Source: Acidobacteriota bacterium
Lineage (GTDB): Bacteria > Acidobacteriota > Terriglobia > Terriglobales > Acidobacteriaceae
Assembly (NCBI GenBank): GCA_021809235.1
Contig: JAKBAG010000033.1
Location: 1 to 18,202, forward strand
Reading direction: 5' to 3'
DNA: 18,202 bases
Shown: positions 1 to 7,793 of the stretch, piece after piece
Numbering within the stretch: position 1 is the first letter of the stretch
Layout: each line of letters opens with the position of its first letter
Notes under the pieces: model-generated
The model's database searches: none
Told to the model about the DNA's origin: nothing
What the model saw: the letters and a program-made list of their open reading frames with translations, nothing else
Program-made: the position numbers and the translations under genes

Positions 1-1372
1 TCGGAATCGTGGCGATACTGCTTCCGATGCGGCTTATGGTGAATGTTTCTGCATCCGAAACATACACGTTGCCCATGCCATCCACAGCTACTCCGGTTGG
101 CATTGCAAGCCCGCTGGCAATTGGAGTGACCGTCGCAGGCAGCATGACCGCACGACTGGCAACTCCCATGCCATAGAGATAGGTGGTCAGCAGCGGATGC
201 CCGGCGACATCCCAGAAACTGATGGCCCCCGAACGCGCACCGGATGCCTGCGGTAGAAAGCCCACCATAACGCTGCAGGTTGTCGCAGTGGCATAGGTTC
301 CAGCCTGGCAGTTGCTACCCGACTGCAATTGGAAATCTCCCTGTGTTATGCCACGCGTCGACAGGTTCACGGCTCCGATGGATGCTCCGGATGCGACATT
401 AAACAAAAACTGCTGTGTAGAAGCTGCCGTGCCAACCGCCTGCGCAGCAAACGGCAGCACCGTACGGGAAAACTCAACCAGTGATCCACTGCCCTGGTCT
501 GCCATCACGACGTTTCCGGCTGCATTGACTGCAACCTGTCCCGGGCTCTGCAAACCCACTCCCACGCTCCAGGATGTCAGCGGATATGGAATCACAGGGC
601 TGAGCTGGTAGGCAATCACCTGCGCCGTCGATTGCACCGACACATACAGAACCATGGATGCATCCATAGTCAGGCTTCCGGGCACTCCAGGCTGACCGTT
701 CACACCCGGAAGATTCATATATTTCACTGGAGAAGAAAAGGTTCCACCCTGCAAAGTACTGATCCACACACCACTCTGCTGGGCAATATACATTCTGTAG
801 TAAGAATCCAAAGCAATTCCAGAAGGCTGCGTGAGCCCCTGAAATATGACGATCGGCGCATGGAACTGGGCTCCGTTCCGTGCCAGTTCCACAATCTCTC
901 CGCTGCCTGTGAGTGCCACATAGAGATTGCCGCCAGGATCCAGCGCCAAAGCTTCCGGATCGGTCAGTGAATCAGCAAGTATCGTCGGTGGCTGATACCC
1001 CGCAGCCGTATGCTCGATTTCCACCACAGTGCCCGAGGCTGAGTCCGCCACAAACAGATCGCCTTGAAAATCAATTGCCATGCCCTTGGGCTGGCTCAAA
1101 CCCTGCTGGATGGGAAAGGGCACTCCGCAAGCAGCTCCTGTGGCTCTAAAACATGCAACCTGATGCAGCGTCGGGTCGGATACATAGAGATTCCCGGCCG
1201 CATCCTCGACCACTCCGTACGGTGTGGCCAGATTCGCTCCCGGGAGTATCCCTTGCGTCCCCAGAAAACTCACCTGGGCCTGCAGTGTACCCGTGGCAGC
1301 CACCAGCAGCAGAACGAGCGAGAGAATTCGCCCCCGGTCCTGGCAACCCCACGCTTTCCGTACCCCAGCCAT
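1..1372 (-). CDS. Secreted NHL-repeat protein, N-terminal part (runs off left edge)
   Basis: The frame is open from an ATG at 1372 to base 1, so about 457 N-terminal residues are present and the C-terminus is missing. Residues 1-32 form a signal peptide: basic start, hydrophobic core LSLVLLLVAATG, then an LQA|Q cleavage site. NHL-type blades recur as PYGVVEDAAGNLYVSD (about 56-71), PKGMAIDFQGDLFVAD (about 97), PEALALDPGGNLYVAL (about 140), GIALDSYYRMYIAQ (about 187) and PTGVAVDGMGNVYVSD (about 424). Between roughly residues 318 and 390 sits an insert resembling the choice-of-anchor D/Ig-like domains common in acidobacterial NHL proteins (GITQGDFQLQSGSNC, CSVMVGFLPQASG, GAISFWD). It is probably exported; the ligand or partner is unknown. 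The start is chosen because it gives the signal peptide, and the upstream frame offers no better start. It is divergent from the ybdK-like gene. Confidence 0.85.
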   Translation of the reverse strand, partial: MAGVRKAWGCQDRGRILSLVLLLVAATGTLQAQVSFLGTQGILPGANLATPYGVVEDAAGNLYVSDPTLHQVACFRATGAACGVPFPIQQGLSQPKGMAIDFQGDLFVADSASGTVVEIEHTAAGYQPPTILADSLTDPEALALDPGGNLYVALTGSGEIVELARNGAQFHAPIVIFQGLTQPSGIALDSYYRMYIAQQSGVWISTLQGGTFSSPVKYMNLPGVNGQPGVPGSLTMDASMVLYVSVQSTAQVIAYQLSPVIPYPLTSWSVGVGLQSPGQVAVNAAGNVVMADQGSGSLVEFSRTVLPFAAQAVGTAASTQQFLFNVASGASIGAVNLSTRGITQGDFQLQSGSNCQAGTYATATTCSVMVGFLPQASGARSGAISFWDVAGHPLLTTYLYGMGVASRAVMLPATVTPIASGLAMPTGVAVDGMGNVYVSDAETFTISRIGSSIATIP

Positions 1373-1441
1373 ACACCCATCCCCGGGGCGACTCCGTGCA
1401 TCGGCATGCAGGAGTGGCTCAGACTGGTTTCTTCTGCATGA

Positions 1442-1568
1442 CAATGTTGGAAGCCGCCTTCAAGGGCTTCATCGCCTTGCATAGTGGGTTAGTGAGTCAC
1501 TGGAGTCATCAGCAGCATCCCATCCTGACGACGGTGCAGGAACTTGAACCGAAGAATTTCCAACATTG
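1442..1568. repeat. 11-bp perfect inverted repeat in the NHL/ybdK divergent region
   Basis: CAATGTTGGAA at 1442-1452 is matched by its exact reverse complement at 1558-1568, with about 105 bases between the arms. It lies in the 264-base gap between two divergent genes. No target-site duplication flanks it and no coding sequence lies inside. It could form a long-range stem or be a pair of protein-binding sites; its function is unknown. Confidence 0.5.
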
Positions 1569-1626
1569 CCCGTGTTGCCCCGCGTTGTTGACCTACAATG
1601 AGCCAAAGTTTGAGAAATTCTTCATC

Positions 1627-1631
1627 AGGAG
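1627..1631 (+). promoter_or_regulatory. Ribosome binding site that sets the ybdK start
   Basis: AGGAG lies five bases before the ATG at 1637. The ATG at 1598 in the same frame lacks such a site, and its extra 13 residues precede the conserved N-terminus of the family. This favours 1637. Confidence 0.7.
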
Positions 1632-1636
1632 CAGCT

Positions 1637-2749
1637 ATGCGTCCCTCGTTCACTCTGGGCATTGAAGAGGAGTACCAGACGATTGATCCGGTGACCCGCG
1701 ATCTGCGCTCCCACATTGCCACCGAAATGCTGGCCCAGGGCAAGATGCGACTCGAGGAACGGGTCAAGGCAGAGATGCACCAGTCTGTGGTTGAGGTGGG
1801 CACGCGCATCTGTCGAAATATTGATGAGGCGCGTGAGGACCTCTACCATCTGCGCCGGAGCATGATCCACCTTGCCGCCGAGCACAATCTCCGTCTGGTG
1901 GCCGGTGCCACGCATCCCTTTGCCGACTGGCGCACGCAGGAGATCTATCCAGACCCGCGTTATCGGCAGGTCGTCAAGGATCTGCAACTGGTGGCCCGAT
2001 CCAACCTGATCTTTGGGCTGCATGTCCACGTAGGGATTGAAGACCGCGAGGCAGCCATCCGCATCATGAACTCGATGCGCTACTTTCTGCCGCACATCAT
2101 GGCGCTGACCACGAACTCACCCTTCTGGCTGGGGCTGAATACCGGCTATAAGGGGTATCGCGCAAAGGTCTTTGAAAACTTTCCGCGTACCGGCATTCCC
2201 GATGCCTTTGCCAGCTACTCCGAGTTTGAAAATTATGTCAACCTGCTGGTCCACACCAACTGCATCGATAACGCCAAGAAGATCTGGTGGGATATTCGTC
2301 CCCATCCGCACTTCAATACAGTTGAGGTCCGCGCCTGCGATATTCCGCTGCGAGCCTCTGAGTCAATTGCCGTTGCCGCACTGATCCAGGCCACGGCGGT
2401 CTATCTCCATCGCCTGCATGAGAAGAACCAGGACTTTCGCCAGTTTGCCCGTCCGCTGCTAATGGAAAACAAGTTTCGCGCCGTCCGCTACGGACTGGAT
2501 GGCATGCTGATTGATTTTGGCAAACAGCGGGAGGTTCCCGAGCGCGACCTGATCCGCGAGTATCTGGAACTGATCGATCCGGTTCTGGACGAACTCGGCA
2601 GCCGCAGTGCTATTGCAGAAATTCATCGCATTCTGGAACACGGTACCGGTGCAGACCGTCAACTGGCGGCGTTCGAACGCCATCATGGAGACCTGAAGGC
2701 TGTAGTCGATTACATGGCGGATGAAACTGCTGCCGGACTCGATGTATAA
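1637..2749 (+). CDS. ybdK: YbdK-type carboxylate-amine ligase (glutamate-cysteine ligase family 2)
   Basis: This is a 370-residue protein, the usual length for the family (about 370). It opens with the hallmark FTLGIEEEYQTIDP (residues 5-18), whose acidic cluster binds metal in the GCS2 fold. Further family segments are the HVHVGIEDREAAI stretch, the FWLGLNTGYKGYR stretch around residue 160, and IWWDIRPHPHFNTVEVRACD (about 216-235). Family members join an amino acid carboxylate to an amine using ATP; E. coli YbdK shows only weak glutamate-cysteine ligase activity, so the physiological substrate is open. It is probably cytosolic. It heads a plus-strand run with tsaC 83 bases downstream, which may or may not be one transcript. 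Start choice rests on the AGGAG site. Confidence 0.9.
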   Translation: MRPSFTLGIEEEYQTIDPVTRDLRSHIATEMLAQGKMRLEERVKAEMHQSVVEVGTRICRNIDEAREDLYHLRRSMIHLAAEHNLRLVAGATHPFADWRTQEIYPDPRYRQVVKDLQLVARSNLIFGLHVHVGIEDREAAIRIMNSMRYFLPHIMALTTNSPFWLGLNTGYKGYRAKVFENFPRTGIPDAFASYSEFENYVNLLVHTNCIDNAKKIWWDIRPHPHFNTVEVRACDIPLRASESIAVAALIQATAVYLHRLHEKNQDFRQFARPLLMENKFRAVRYGLDGMLIDFGKQREVPERDLIREYLELIDPVLDELGSRSAIAEIHRILEHGTGADRQLAAFERHHGDLKAVVDYMADETAAGLDV

Positions 2750-2821
2750 CGGAGTCTGTACAATGCTGAAAAGGGATGCCGGTCTTCGTCCATCTCCGGA
2801 GGCACTGAGCGTCGCTTCATC

Positions 2822-2825
2822 GAGG
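2822..2825 (+). promoter_or_regulatory. Ribosome binding site supporting a TTG start for tsaC
   Basis: GAGG is placed seven bases before TTG at 2833. The alternative ATG at 2845 has only a weak purine stretch upstream. The spacing decides for the TTG. Confidence 0.55.
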
Positions 2826-2832
2826 AAAAGCT

Positions 2833-3477
2833 TTGTCAGCAGAGATGATTCGGGTCAACCCCGACGAGCCAGAAGCCGAGCGCATTGCATACATCGCATC
2901 CTGTCTGCGTCGTGGGGATGTGGTGGCACTTCCTACCGACACGTTTTATGGACTAGCGGTCGATCCCGTAAACCTGCATGCCGTGGAACGGATTTACCAG
3001 ATCAAATCCCGGCAGAAGCAGAAGCCGCTTTCGTTGCTGATTGCCAACGTGGCCCAGGCGTATGAACTGGCTCGAGACATCGACGACCGCTTTGATCGGC
3101 TGGCTGAGCGCTTCTGGCCTGGACCGCTGACGATTATTGTCCGCGCCGGAAGCAAACTGCCGCTGCGCTCCACAGCCAATACCGGCAACGTGGCGCTGCG
3201 GGTTCCGGATGCAGCCATTCCGCGGGCCGTGGTGGAGCAGTATGGACTGCCCATCACAGCAACCTCGGCCAACCTGCACAATGCCAGCGAGTGCTCCCAT
3301 GCGGCCTGCGTGCGGGACCAGATTGGCGATCGGATTCCACTGATAGTGGATGGTGGTCCATCCGCGTATTCCCTGCCGACAACGATTGTGAACCTGGCCG
3401 ATCACGATGCCTCCTGGGAGGTCCTTCGCGAGGGCGTGATTCCCACCCACGAAATCGTGATGACGCTGCAGAAGTGA
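2833..3477 (+). CDS. tsaC: L-threonylcarbamoyladenylate synthase (TsaC/YrdC/Sua5 family)
   Basis: This enzyme makes threonylcarbamoyl-AMP from threonine, bicarbonate and ATP, the first step of the universal t6A37 modification of ANN-decoding tRNAs; it acts in the cytosol. Seen: the N-terminal nucleotide-site segment ALPTDTFYGLAVDP (residues 32-45), the basic motif around K58, R60 and K64 with KPLSLLI, FWPGPLTIIV (94-103), and the TSAN motif at 144-147. At 214 residues it has the YrdC domain without the extra C-terminal Sua5 domain, hence TsaC type. A TTG start at 2833 is preferred because of the GAGG site; ATG at 2845 would remove four residues and is possible. The next gene follows after four bases, so tsaC and the YdcF gene are probably co-transcribed. 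Confidence 0.92.
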   Translation: MSAEMIRVNPDEPEAERIAYIASCLRRGDVVALPTDTFYGLAVDPVNLHAVERIYQIKSRQKQKPLSLLIANVAQAYELARDIDDRFDRLAERFWPGPLTIIVRAGSKLPLRSTANTGNVALRVPDAAIPRAVVEQYGLPITATSANLHNASECSHAACVRDQIGDRIPLIVDGGPSAYSLPTTIVNLADHDASWEVLREGVIPTHEIVMTLQK

Positions 3478-3481
3478 CCGG

Positions 3482-4126
3482 ATGAGTCGATCCGCACGCC
3501 AGAACGGGAAGCCTCGCGTACTGCTCCTGCTGGGGCTGGCTGTGCTACTGGCCGGCAGTTCAGCCATGCTGTTCTGGTTGCATCGTCTGGATCAGCGCAT
3601 TCAGCATGCCGCAGTGACGGATCAGGCGGCCCATGCGGATCTGATTTGCGTCTTTGGCGCAGCCGAGTACAACGGACGCCCCTCCCGCGTCCTTCGCGCC
3701 CGACTCGAGCATGCGCTGGATCTGTATCGACGCGGACTGGCGCCGGTGATCCTGACCCTGGGCGGCAGCGCTCCGGGGGATGTGTACTCGGAGGGTGAGG
3801 TAGGAGCATCGTTTCTGCATGCCAATGGCGTTCCTTCCAGCGCGATCATTGCCGAAACGGAAAGCCGCACCACACAGGAGTCCGTGCAGCGCGTGCTGGC
3901 CATTGCGCGCCGAAATGGCTTCCACACCATCCTCGTAGTCAGTGATCCGGCCCATGTCTTTCGCATTCAGGCCATCTTTGCCGCCTATGGCATGCCTGTG
4001 CTGTCCTCGCCGCATCAGCCCATCCGGGACGATGGCGGACTGGCAATGGAGGATCGCGAGATTCTCCATGAGATGCTTGCCTACACACTGTGGCGCGTGC
4101 AGGTGCATCTGGCCCACTGGCTTTGA
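3482..4126 (+). CDS. YdcF family (DUF218) membrane-anchored protein
   Basis: The protein has 214 residues. A hydrophobic segment (about residues 13-33, VLLLLGLAVLLAGSSAMLFW) makes a single N-terminal anchor, leaving the soluble domain outside the cytoplasm. The domain shows the DUF218 pattern: ADLICVFGAAEYNGRPS, RLEHALDLYRRGLAPVILTLGG, a YSEGEVGASFL segment, SRTTQESVQ, and VVSDPAHVFR before the last strands. Homologues (YdcF, SanA, ElyC) are linked to the cell envelope, with ElyC/SanA tied to lipid carrier or envelope stress, but no reaction is firmly established for this branch. It begins four bases after tsaC. No strong ribosome binding site is visible, which fits translational coupling to tsaC. 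Confidence 0.85.
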   Translation: MSRSARQNGKPRVLLLLGLAVLLAGSSAMLFWLHRLDQRIQHAAVTDQAAHADLICVFGAAEYNGRPSRVLRARLEHALDLYRRGLAPVILTLGGSAPGDVYSEGEVGASFLHANGVPSSAIIAETESRTTQESVQRVLAIARRNGFHTILVVSDPAHVFRIQAIFAAYGMPVLSSPHQPIRDDGGLAMEDREILHEMLAYTLWRVQVHLAHWL

Positions 4127-4190
4127 TCGGCGCGTCAGCATAGTCCCGATTGCAGGCACCCACAATCACGAACCATGACGACCCGAACCT

Positions 4191-4209
4191 GCGGAAACTC
4201 CGCGTTCTT
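4191..4209 (+). terminator. Possible weak terminator after the YdcF gene
   Basis: A five-base-pair stem GCGGA/TCCGC with a three-base loop at 4191-4203 is followed by GTTCTTT. It lies in the convergent gap between the YdcF gene and the amidase. The stem is short and the T-run imperfect, so this is tentative. Confidence 0.22.
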
Positions 4210-4260
4210 TCGCGCTGCTGCACAGGATACTTCGTGATCAGCGGCCCGTTCCTTGGCCTG

Positions 4261-5571
4261 CTATTCGGCCAGCGCTCTGCGAGCCTGTCCAAGACGGGTG
4301 GCAAGCTGCAGCAGACGCGGATCGTCACCGTGGGCAGCCAGAATCTGCATGCCGCCTTCGGCACAGGGCACGGCCAGCGCCGGAAGACCACCCAGACTGG
4401 CAGGCGCAGTGTAGCGTAGCAGGCGAGGACGGATTCCGGTGTGGTCTTCTCCAGCCACCAGGCGCGACACGGGAGCCGAAGGCAGAATCACCAGCTGATG
4501 CTCGGCCAGCAACGCAGTCATGCGCGTACGGAAGGCAGCATGCCGCTGGCGAAGACTGTCCACTGCGCTCTGCGTGAGGCTTGCCCCCCACTCCAGTCGC
4601 TGCCGGATTGGCTCCTCAAATTCCTGGAAGTGCCCGGCATGAATGTGCGCCGCTTCCACGGCCTGTATCGGCGCAAACAGCGTGTGCGCCTCCTCCCACC
4701 AGGAGACATCCACGCGCTCACCGCGCATACCCAGTGCCTGCAGCTCGCCAATTGTCTGGTCCAGCGAGGTGCGGACCTCTGGCTGGCAGTCATGCAGGAA
4801 TCCCGAGTCTACGATGGCAAAGCGGTCGAGCGGACGCGGCCGATTCCAGTCGACCACTTCATCGCCGGTGGCTCCGACGAACAACTGCGCCAGCAGGGGC
4901 GCGTCCTCCAGGTGGCGAAACAGCCATCCGATCGTATCGAAACTCTCTGCCAGATGTCCGCCCCCCTGCCAGCACCCCCATCCCAAGGAAGATCGATAGC
5001 CAACCAAACCGCACAGTGCCGCAGGCACTCGGACAGATCCCCCCGTATCGGTGCCAATTGCCGCCAACGCTGAACCTTCCTGTACGCTGGCAACCGCGCC
5101 ACTGGAGGAACCGCCGGTCAGCAGACGCGCGTCTCGGGGCTGCAGGCAGTCTCCATAATCGCGATTTTCTCCCGTGATGCCGTAGGCCAGCGCGTGCAAA
5201 TGCGTCTTGCCGGTGAGCACGGCACCCATAGCCCGTAGCCTTGCTGCTACCCAGGAATCCTGCGTTGCGACTGGCGTCTGCCGCGCATAGAACTTCGATC
5301 CCTGCGTGGTCACAGTGCCGGCCAGATCAAAGCAGTCCTTGAGCGAGACAGGAAGCCCACCCAGCGGCAGGGTGGTCCAGGAGTTACCGGCAGGGCGCAG
5401 CAGGCGCTCCAGTTCGCTGCGGCTCCAGTCTGCATCCAGCCACAAATACGTATTCCGGCTGCTGCTTCCGTTTGCCTGGCTCAGGCATCGCTCGAGCATG
5501 GCTGTGAGCAGTTCCCTGCCGTTCTTCTGCCCGCGTACCGATGCCAACCAGCTTCCGATCGATTCCTGCAT
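4261..5571 (-). CDS. Amidase-signature family hydrolase
   Basis: This 436-residue protein carries the full Ser-cisSer-Lys triad of the amidase signature family: Lys78 in GLPVSLKD, Ser155 in GGSSSGAVASV and the nucleophile Ser179 in GTDTGGSVRVPA. The 24-residue spacing between the two serines is the family standard. Members hydrolyse amides (GatA, acetamidase, AtzF and others); the substrate cannot be read from the sequence. It is shorter than typical GatA (about 480), and no gatB or gatC lies nearby, so a free-standing amidase is more likely. ATG at 5571 is chosen because a GGGGAG site sits seven bases upstream; starting at 5640 would add 23 unconserved residues. It is divergent from the DUF3891 gene and convergent with the YdcF gene. 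Confidence 0.87.
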   Translation of the reverse strand: MQESIGSWLASVRGQKNGRELLTAMLERCLSQANGSSSRNTYLWLDADWSRSELERLLRPAGNSWTTLPLGGLPVSLKDCFDLAGTVTTQGSKFYARQTPVATQDSWVAARLRAMGAVLTGKTHLHALAYGITGENRDYGDCLQPRDARLLTGGSSSGAVASVQEGSALAAIGTDTGGSVRVPAALCGLVGYRSSLGWGCWQGGGHLAESFDTIGWLFRHLEDAPLLAQLFVGATGDEVVDWNRPRPLDRFAIVDSGFLHDCQPEVRTSLDQTIGELQALGMRGERVDVSWWEEAHTLFAPIQAVEAAHIHAGHFQEFEEPIRQRLEWGASLTQSAVDSLRQRHAAFRTRMTALLAEHQLVILPSAPVSRLVAGEDHTGIRPRLLRYTAPASLGGLPALAVPCAEGGMQILAAHGDDPRLLQLATRLGQARRALAE

Positions 5572-5578
5572 GCCGCCA

Positions 5579-5584
5579 CTCCCC
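5579..5584 (-). promoter_or_regulatory. Ribosome binding site that sets the amidase start
   Basis: On the minus strand GGGGAG precedes the ATG at 5571 by seven bases, the best site upstream of any candidate start in this frame. Confidence 0.65.
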
Positions 5585-5640
5585 TGATTTCCTCCCCGAT
5601 TGTATCCACTGCGCCCCACAGTGTGGCGCTCCACGGGCAA

Positions 5641-5696
5641 CCGATCCTTTTTGCTGTATCCGGATCGGCAGCTTGAACCGGTTCTCTGATCGGCAG
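5641..5696. promoter_or_regulatory. Operator-like repeats between amidase and DUF3891 genes
   Basis: Within the 160-base divergent gap there is an inverted repeat CCGATCC (5641-5647) / GGATCGG (5662-5668), a perfect ten-base palindrome GAACCGGTTC (5675-5684), and a direct repeat GATCGGCAG (5663-5671 and 5688-5696). Such clustering upstream of both genes suggests protein-binding sites; the binding protein is not known. Confidence 0.35.
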
Positions 5697-5731
5697 AAAC
5701 GGGCTACTCTGTAGGCAGAGGTTCGACGCCC

Positions 5732-6559
5732 ATGATCCGCACGCAAACTCCCCATGGCTGGCTTCTCGTTACACACACGGACCACGCGCACCTGGCGGCA
5801 GCCATTGCCCGCGAATGGGGTAATGCGCAGTTTCGCCGTCCGGAACCGCGCACCAGCCTGCTGACAGCGATTCAGCGGCATGAGGATGCCATGCATCAGC
5901 AGGATGGGACACCGGTTCTGGCCGAGGATCACAGCCCACTGGCACTCACTCCGGAGAGTTTTGGGCATCGCCAGTTGCTGCAGGGGTCGCGGCTGGGGCG
6001 GAATCTGTCCAGCCGGACCGAAGCCGTGCGCATGGTGGCCGCCGATGATCCCTACGCCGCACTCCTGATTGCGCTGCAGACGGAACTGGACCTGACGAGC
6101 TTGGCCGACCGCTCGGCGCTGACCCCGGCGCAAAACTCCCTGCTGGACCGCTTCCTGGCAGAGGAGGTTCGCTTCCGGGAGCAGCTTCGCAGCGAGGTGG
6201 ATGAGGACCCGTTCGTGGCCGTGCGGGAAAAGTCGGATCGCTGGCTGCAGGAGAATTTCGCCCTGTTTCAGGCCTGGGACTTTCTTGCGACCTATCTCTG
6301 CCTGGGGCTGGAGATGCCAACAGAGCTGCCGCAGCCGTTGCCGCTGGTGACCGGCGAGACTGTCCGGGTGCGGCTGGTACCGTTGGGACTGCGCCACGTC
6401 CAACTGGACCCGTGGCCGCTGGCAAAGCCCAATCTGCGGCTGGAGTTTGCCGCGCGGCCCATCATCGGGCACAAGTTCACCAGCCAGCAGACGCTCAGCG
6501 ATGCCTGGTCGGTGGCGCGCGAGGAGCAAATCGGAGTCCGGCTGACCGCGGCTCTTTGA
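5732..6559 (+). CDS. DUF3891 family protein
   Basis: The protein has 275 residues. The N-terminus MIRTQTPHGWLLVTHTDHA, followed by HLAAAIAREWGN and a LLTAIQRHEDA segment, matches the pattern of DUF3891 proteins: a conserved TDHA histidine, then an H-E/D pair around residue 50, suggestive of a metal-binding helical domain of the HD-like sort. No biochemical function is established for the family, and the metal idea is inference from the conserved His/Asp/Glu positions. No signal peptide or membrane segment is seen, so it is probably cytosolic. Its end is only 34 bases from the convergent propeller gene. It is divergent from the amidase, with operator-like repeats between them. Confidence 0.8.
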   Translation: MIRTQTPHGWLLVTHTDHAHLAAAIAREWGNAQFRRPEPRTSLLTAIQRHEDAMHQQDGTPVLAEDHSPLALTPESFGHRQLLQGSRLGRNLSSRTEAVRMVAADDPYAALLIALQTELDLTSLADRSALTPAQNSLLDRFLAEEVRFREQLRSEVDEDPFVAVREKSDRWLQENFALFQAWDFLATYLCLGLEMPTELPQPLPLVTGETVRVRLVPLGLRHVQLDPWPLAKPNLRLEFAARPIIGHKFTSQQTLSDAWSVAREEQIGVRLTAAL

Positions 6560-6566
6560 TAGGAAC

Positions 6567-6585
6567 GGCGGACCAGGCTTCCGCC
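6567..6585. terminator. Possible bidirectional hairpin between convergent genes
   Basis: GGCGGA (6567-6572) pairs with TCCGCC (6580-6585) across a seven-base loop in the 34-base gap between the DUF3891 gene and the propeller gene. No T-run follows on either strand, so it may act only weakly or as an mRNA 3' end stabiliser. Confidence 0.3.
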
Positions 6586-6593
6586 AACAGGCC

Positions 6594-7640
6594 CTAGAAC
6601 TCCGGTACAGGAATCCGCGCCACCTTTGCTCCCATCAGGTAGGAAAGCCACACTGATCCGTGTGCCACGCGGATGCTGTCTCCTCCGGCACCGGTCCACT
6701 GTGCCGTCACCCGATTGGTCCGCGGATCGATACGCGTGATGGGGTACCCGAAGACCGTTGCCCAGACATTGCCTGCGCCAAAGGCAATTTCTCCGCCCAG
6801 CCCGGGAATCCCGGCGGCAATTGTAGCCAGCACCTTCCCGGTGCGGGCATCCATGCGCGTTACCGTGCCATCCCCCTGGTTCAGCGTCCAGATGCTCCCT
6901 GCTCCATAGGTCAGGAAGCGTGGCATCTTCCCGGTTGGCGTGGATCCGGCCACGCTGTTCGTCTTCGGATCGATACGAACCAGCACATTGCCTCGGTTGC
7001 AGGTCACCCACACCATACCGGCGGCAAAGAGCGGATTGTAAGAGCCATCCGGCAGGGGAATGCGCGCCACGACCACACCCTTCACGGGATCGATCCTGTT
7101 CAGCACCACTTTTTCAGGAACCGGGCGCCGCTTGTCCGCCTGTGCAGGGGGCGCATCTTCTGCCGCACTCACCATCCACACGCTACCGGCACCGGTCGTC
7201 ACCCCGCCTTCGGAGTCTGCCGGTGCCACTGCAACCTCACGCCACGGCTTGCCAGTGATGGCATCCACCTCCACCAGCTTTTGCCCGCCACAGCTGGGAA
7301 TCCACAGTCCGCCGAAGCCAGTCGCCAGCCCGGAGCAGGGCCTCGAAACCGTGACCACATGATCCACCTGGTTCGTCCTTGCATTCAGTCGCACCACGTG
7401 GTCGGCGCTGGAGCTGGTCACCCACAGTCCGTCGGGAGTCACCGCCATCCAGTCCGGATGCCCCGCCACGGGAAACATGGCGGTCGGCACCAACGCGGTC
7501 ATCGGCCGTTGCACGCCGCTCACGCCGGTCTTGGCCGGAAATCCATCCTGCGCATACGCGATCCAACCAGCGGACAACCCCATACCTACTGCAATCAGGC
7601 TGTGCCACACCCGGATCCAGCTTCTATTTCCGGTTCTCAT
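6594..7640 (-). CDS. Secreted YncE/Vgb-like beta-propeller protein
   Basis: This 348-residue protein starts with a signal peptide: MRTGNRSW, a hydrophobic core, and an AYA|Q cleavage near residue 30. The mature part is built from repeating blades of the YncE/virginiamycin-B-lyase-like type, seen as GLWVTSSSADHVVRLNARTNQV, GLWIPSCGGQKLVEVDAITG, MVWVTCNRGNVLVRIDPKTNSV, SIWTLNQGDGTVTRMDARTGKV and NVWATVFGYPITRIDPRTNRV. This fold binds ligands or partners; no enzymatic residues of true Vgb can be assigned with confidence, so it is best treated as an exported propeller of unknown role. ATG at 7640 is chosen because AGGAGG lies eight bases before it and because it gives a clean signal peptide. It lies downstream of the LysR gene on the same strand, 153 bases away. 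Confidence 0.82.
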   Translation of the reverse strand: MRTGNRSWIRVWHSLIAVGMGLSAGWIAYAQDGFPAKTGVSGVQRPMTALVPTAMFPVAGHPDWMAVTPDGLWVTSSSADHVVRLNARTNQVDHVVTVSRPCSGLATGFGGLWIPSCGGQKLVEVDAITGKPWREVAVAPADSEGGVTTGAGSVWMVSAAEDAPPAQADKRRPVPEKVVLNRIDPVKGVVVARIPLPDGSYNPLFAAGMVWVTCNRGNVLVRIDPKTNSVAGSTPTGKMPRFLTYGAGSIWTLNQGDGTVTRMDARTGKVLATIAAGIPGLGGEIAFGAGNVWATVFGYPITRIDPRTNRVTAQWTGAGGDSIRVAHGSVWLSYLMGAKVARIPVPEF

Positions 7641-7648
7641 CGGCTTGT

Positions 7649-7654
7649 CCTCCT
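7649..7654 (-). promoter_or_regulatory. Ribosome binding site that sets the propeller gene start
   Basis: AGGAGG on the minus strand lies eight bases before the ATG at 7640. The upstream in-frame start at 7670 would place this site inside the coding sequence and spoil the signal peptide. Confidence 0.7.
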
Positions 7655-7793
7655 CATCTCCAAAGTCCACAGTCCGCGTCTAGTGCAACTCGAACCTTTC
7701 CTGCAATCCTTGCTTACGATGCGCATCCAGGCATCCCTGCTGCGTGCTCCGCCAAAGATTGCAATGCCCGTTTTCGGCTGCTCAAAATCCTGC

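Noticed and set aside
1442..1568. Inverted repeat as an insertion sequence or MITE
   Set aside because: No target-site duplication, no transposase, and only one copy in the window.
2759..2764. TACAAT as -10 box for tsaC
   Set aside because: No acceptable -35 box at 16-18 bases upstream.
4261..5571. Amidase as GatA of the Asp/Glu-tRNA amidotransferase
   Set aside because: It is shorter than GatA and has no gatB or gatC nearby; the signature alone is shared by all amidases of the family.
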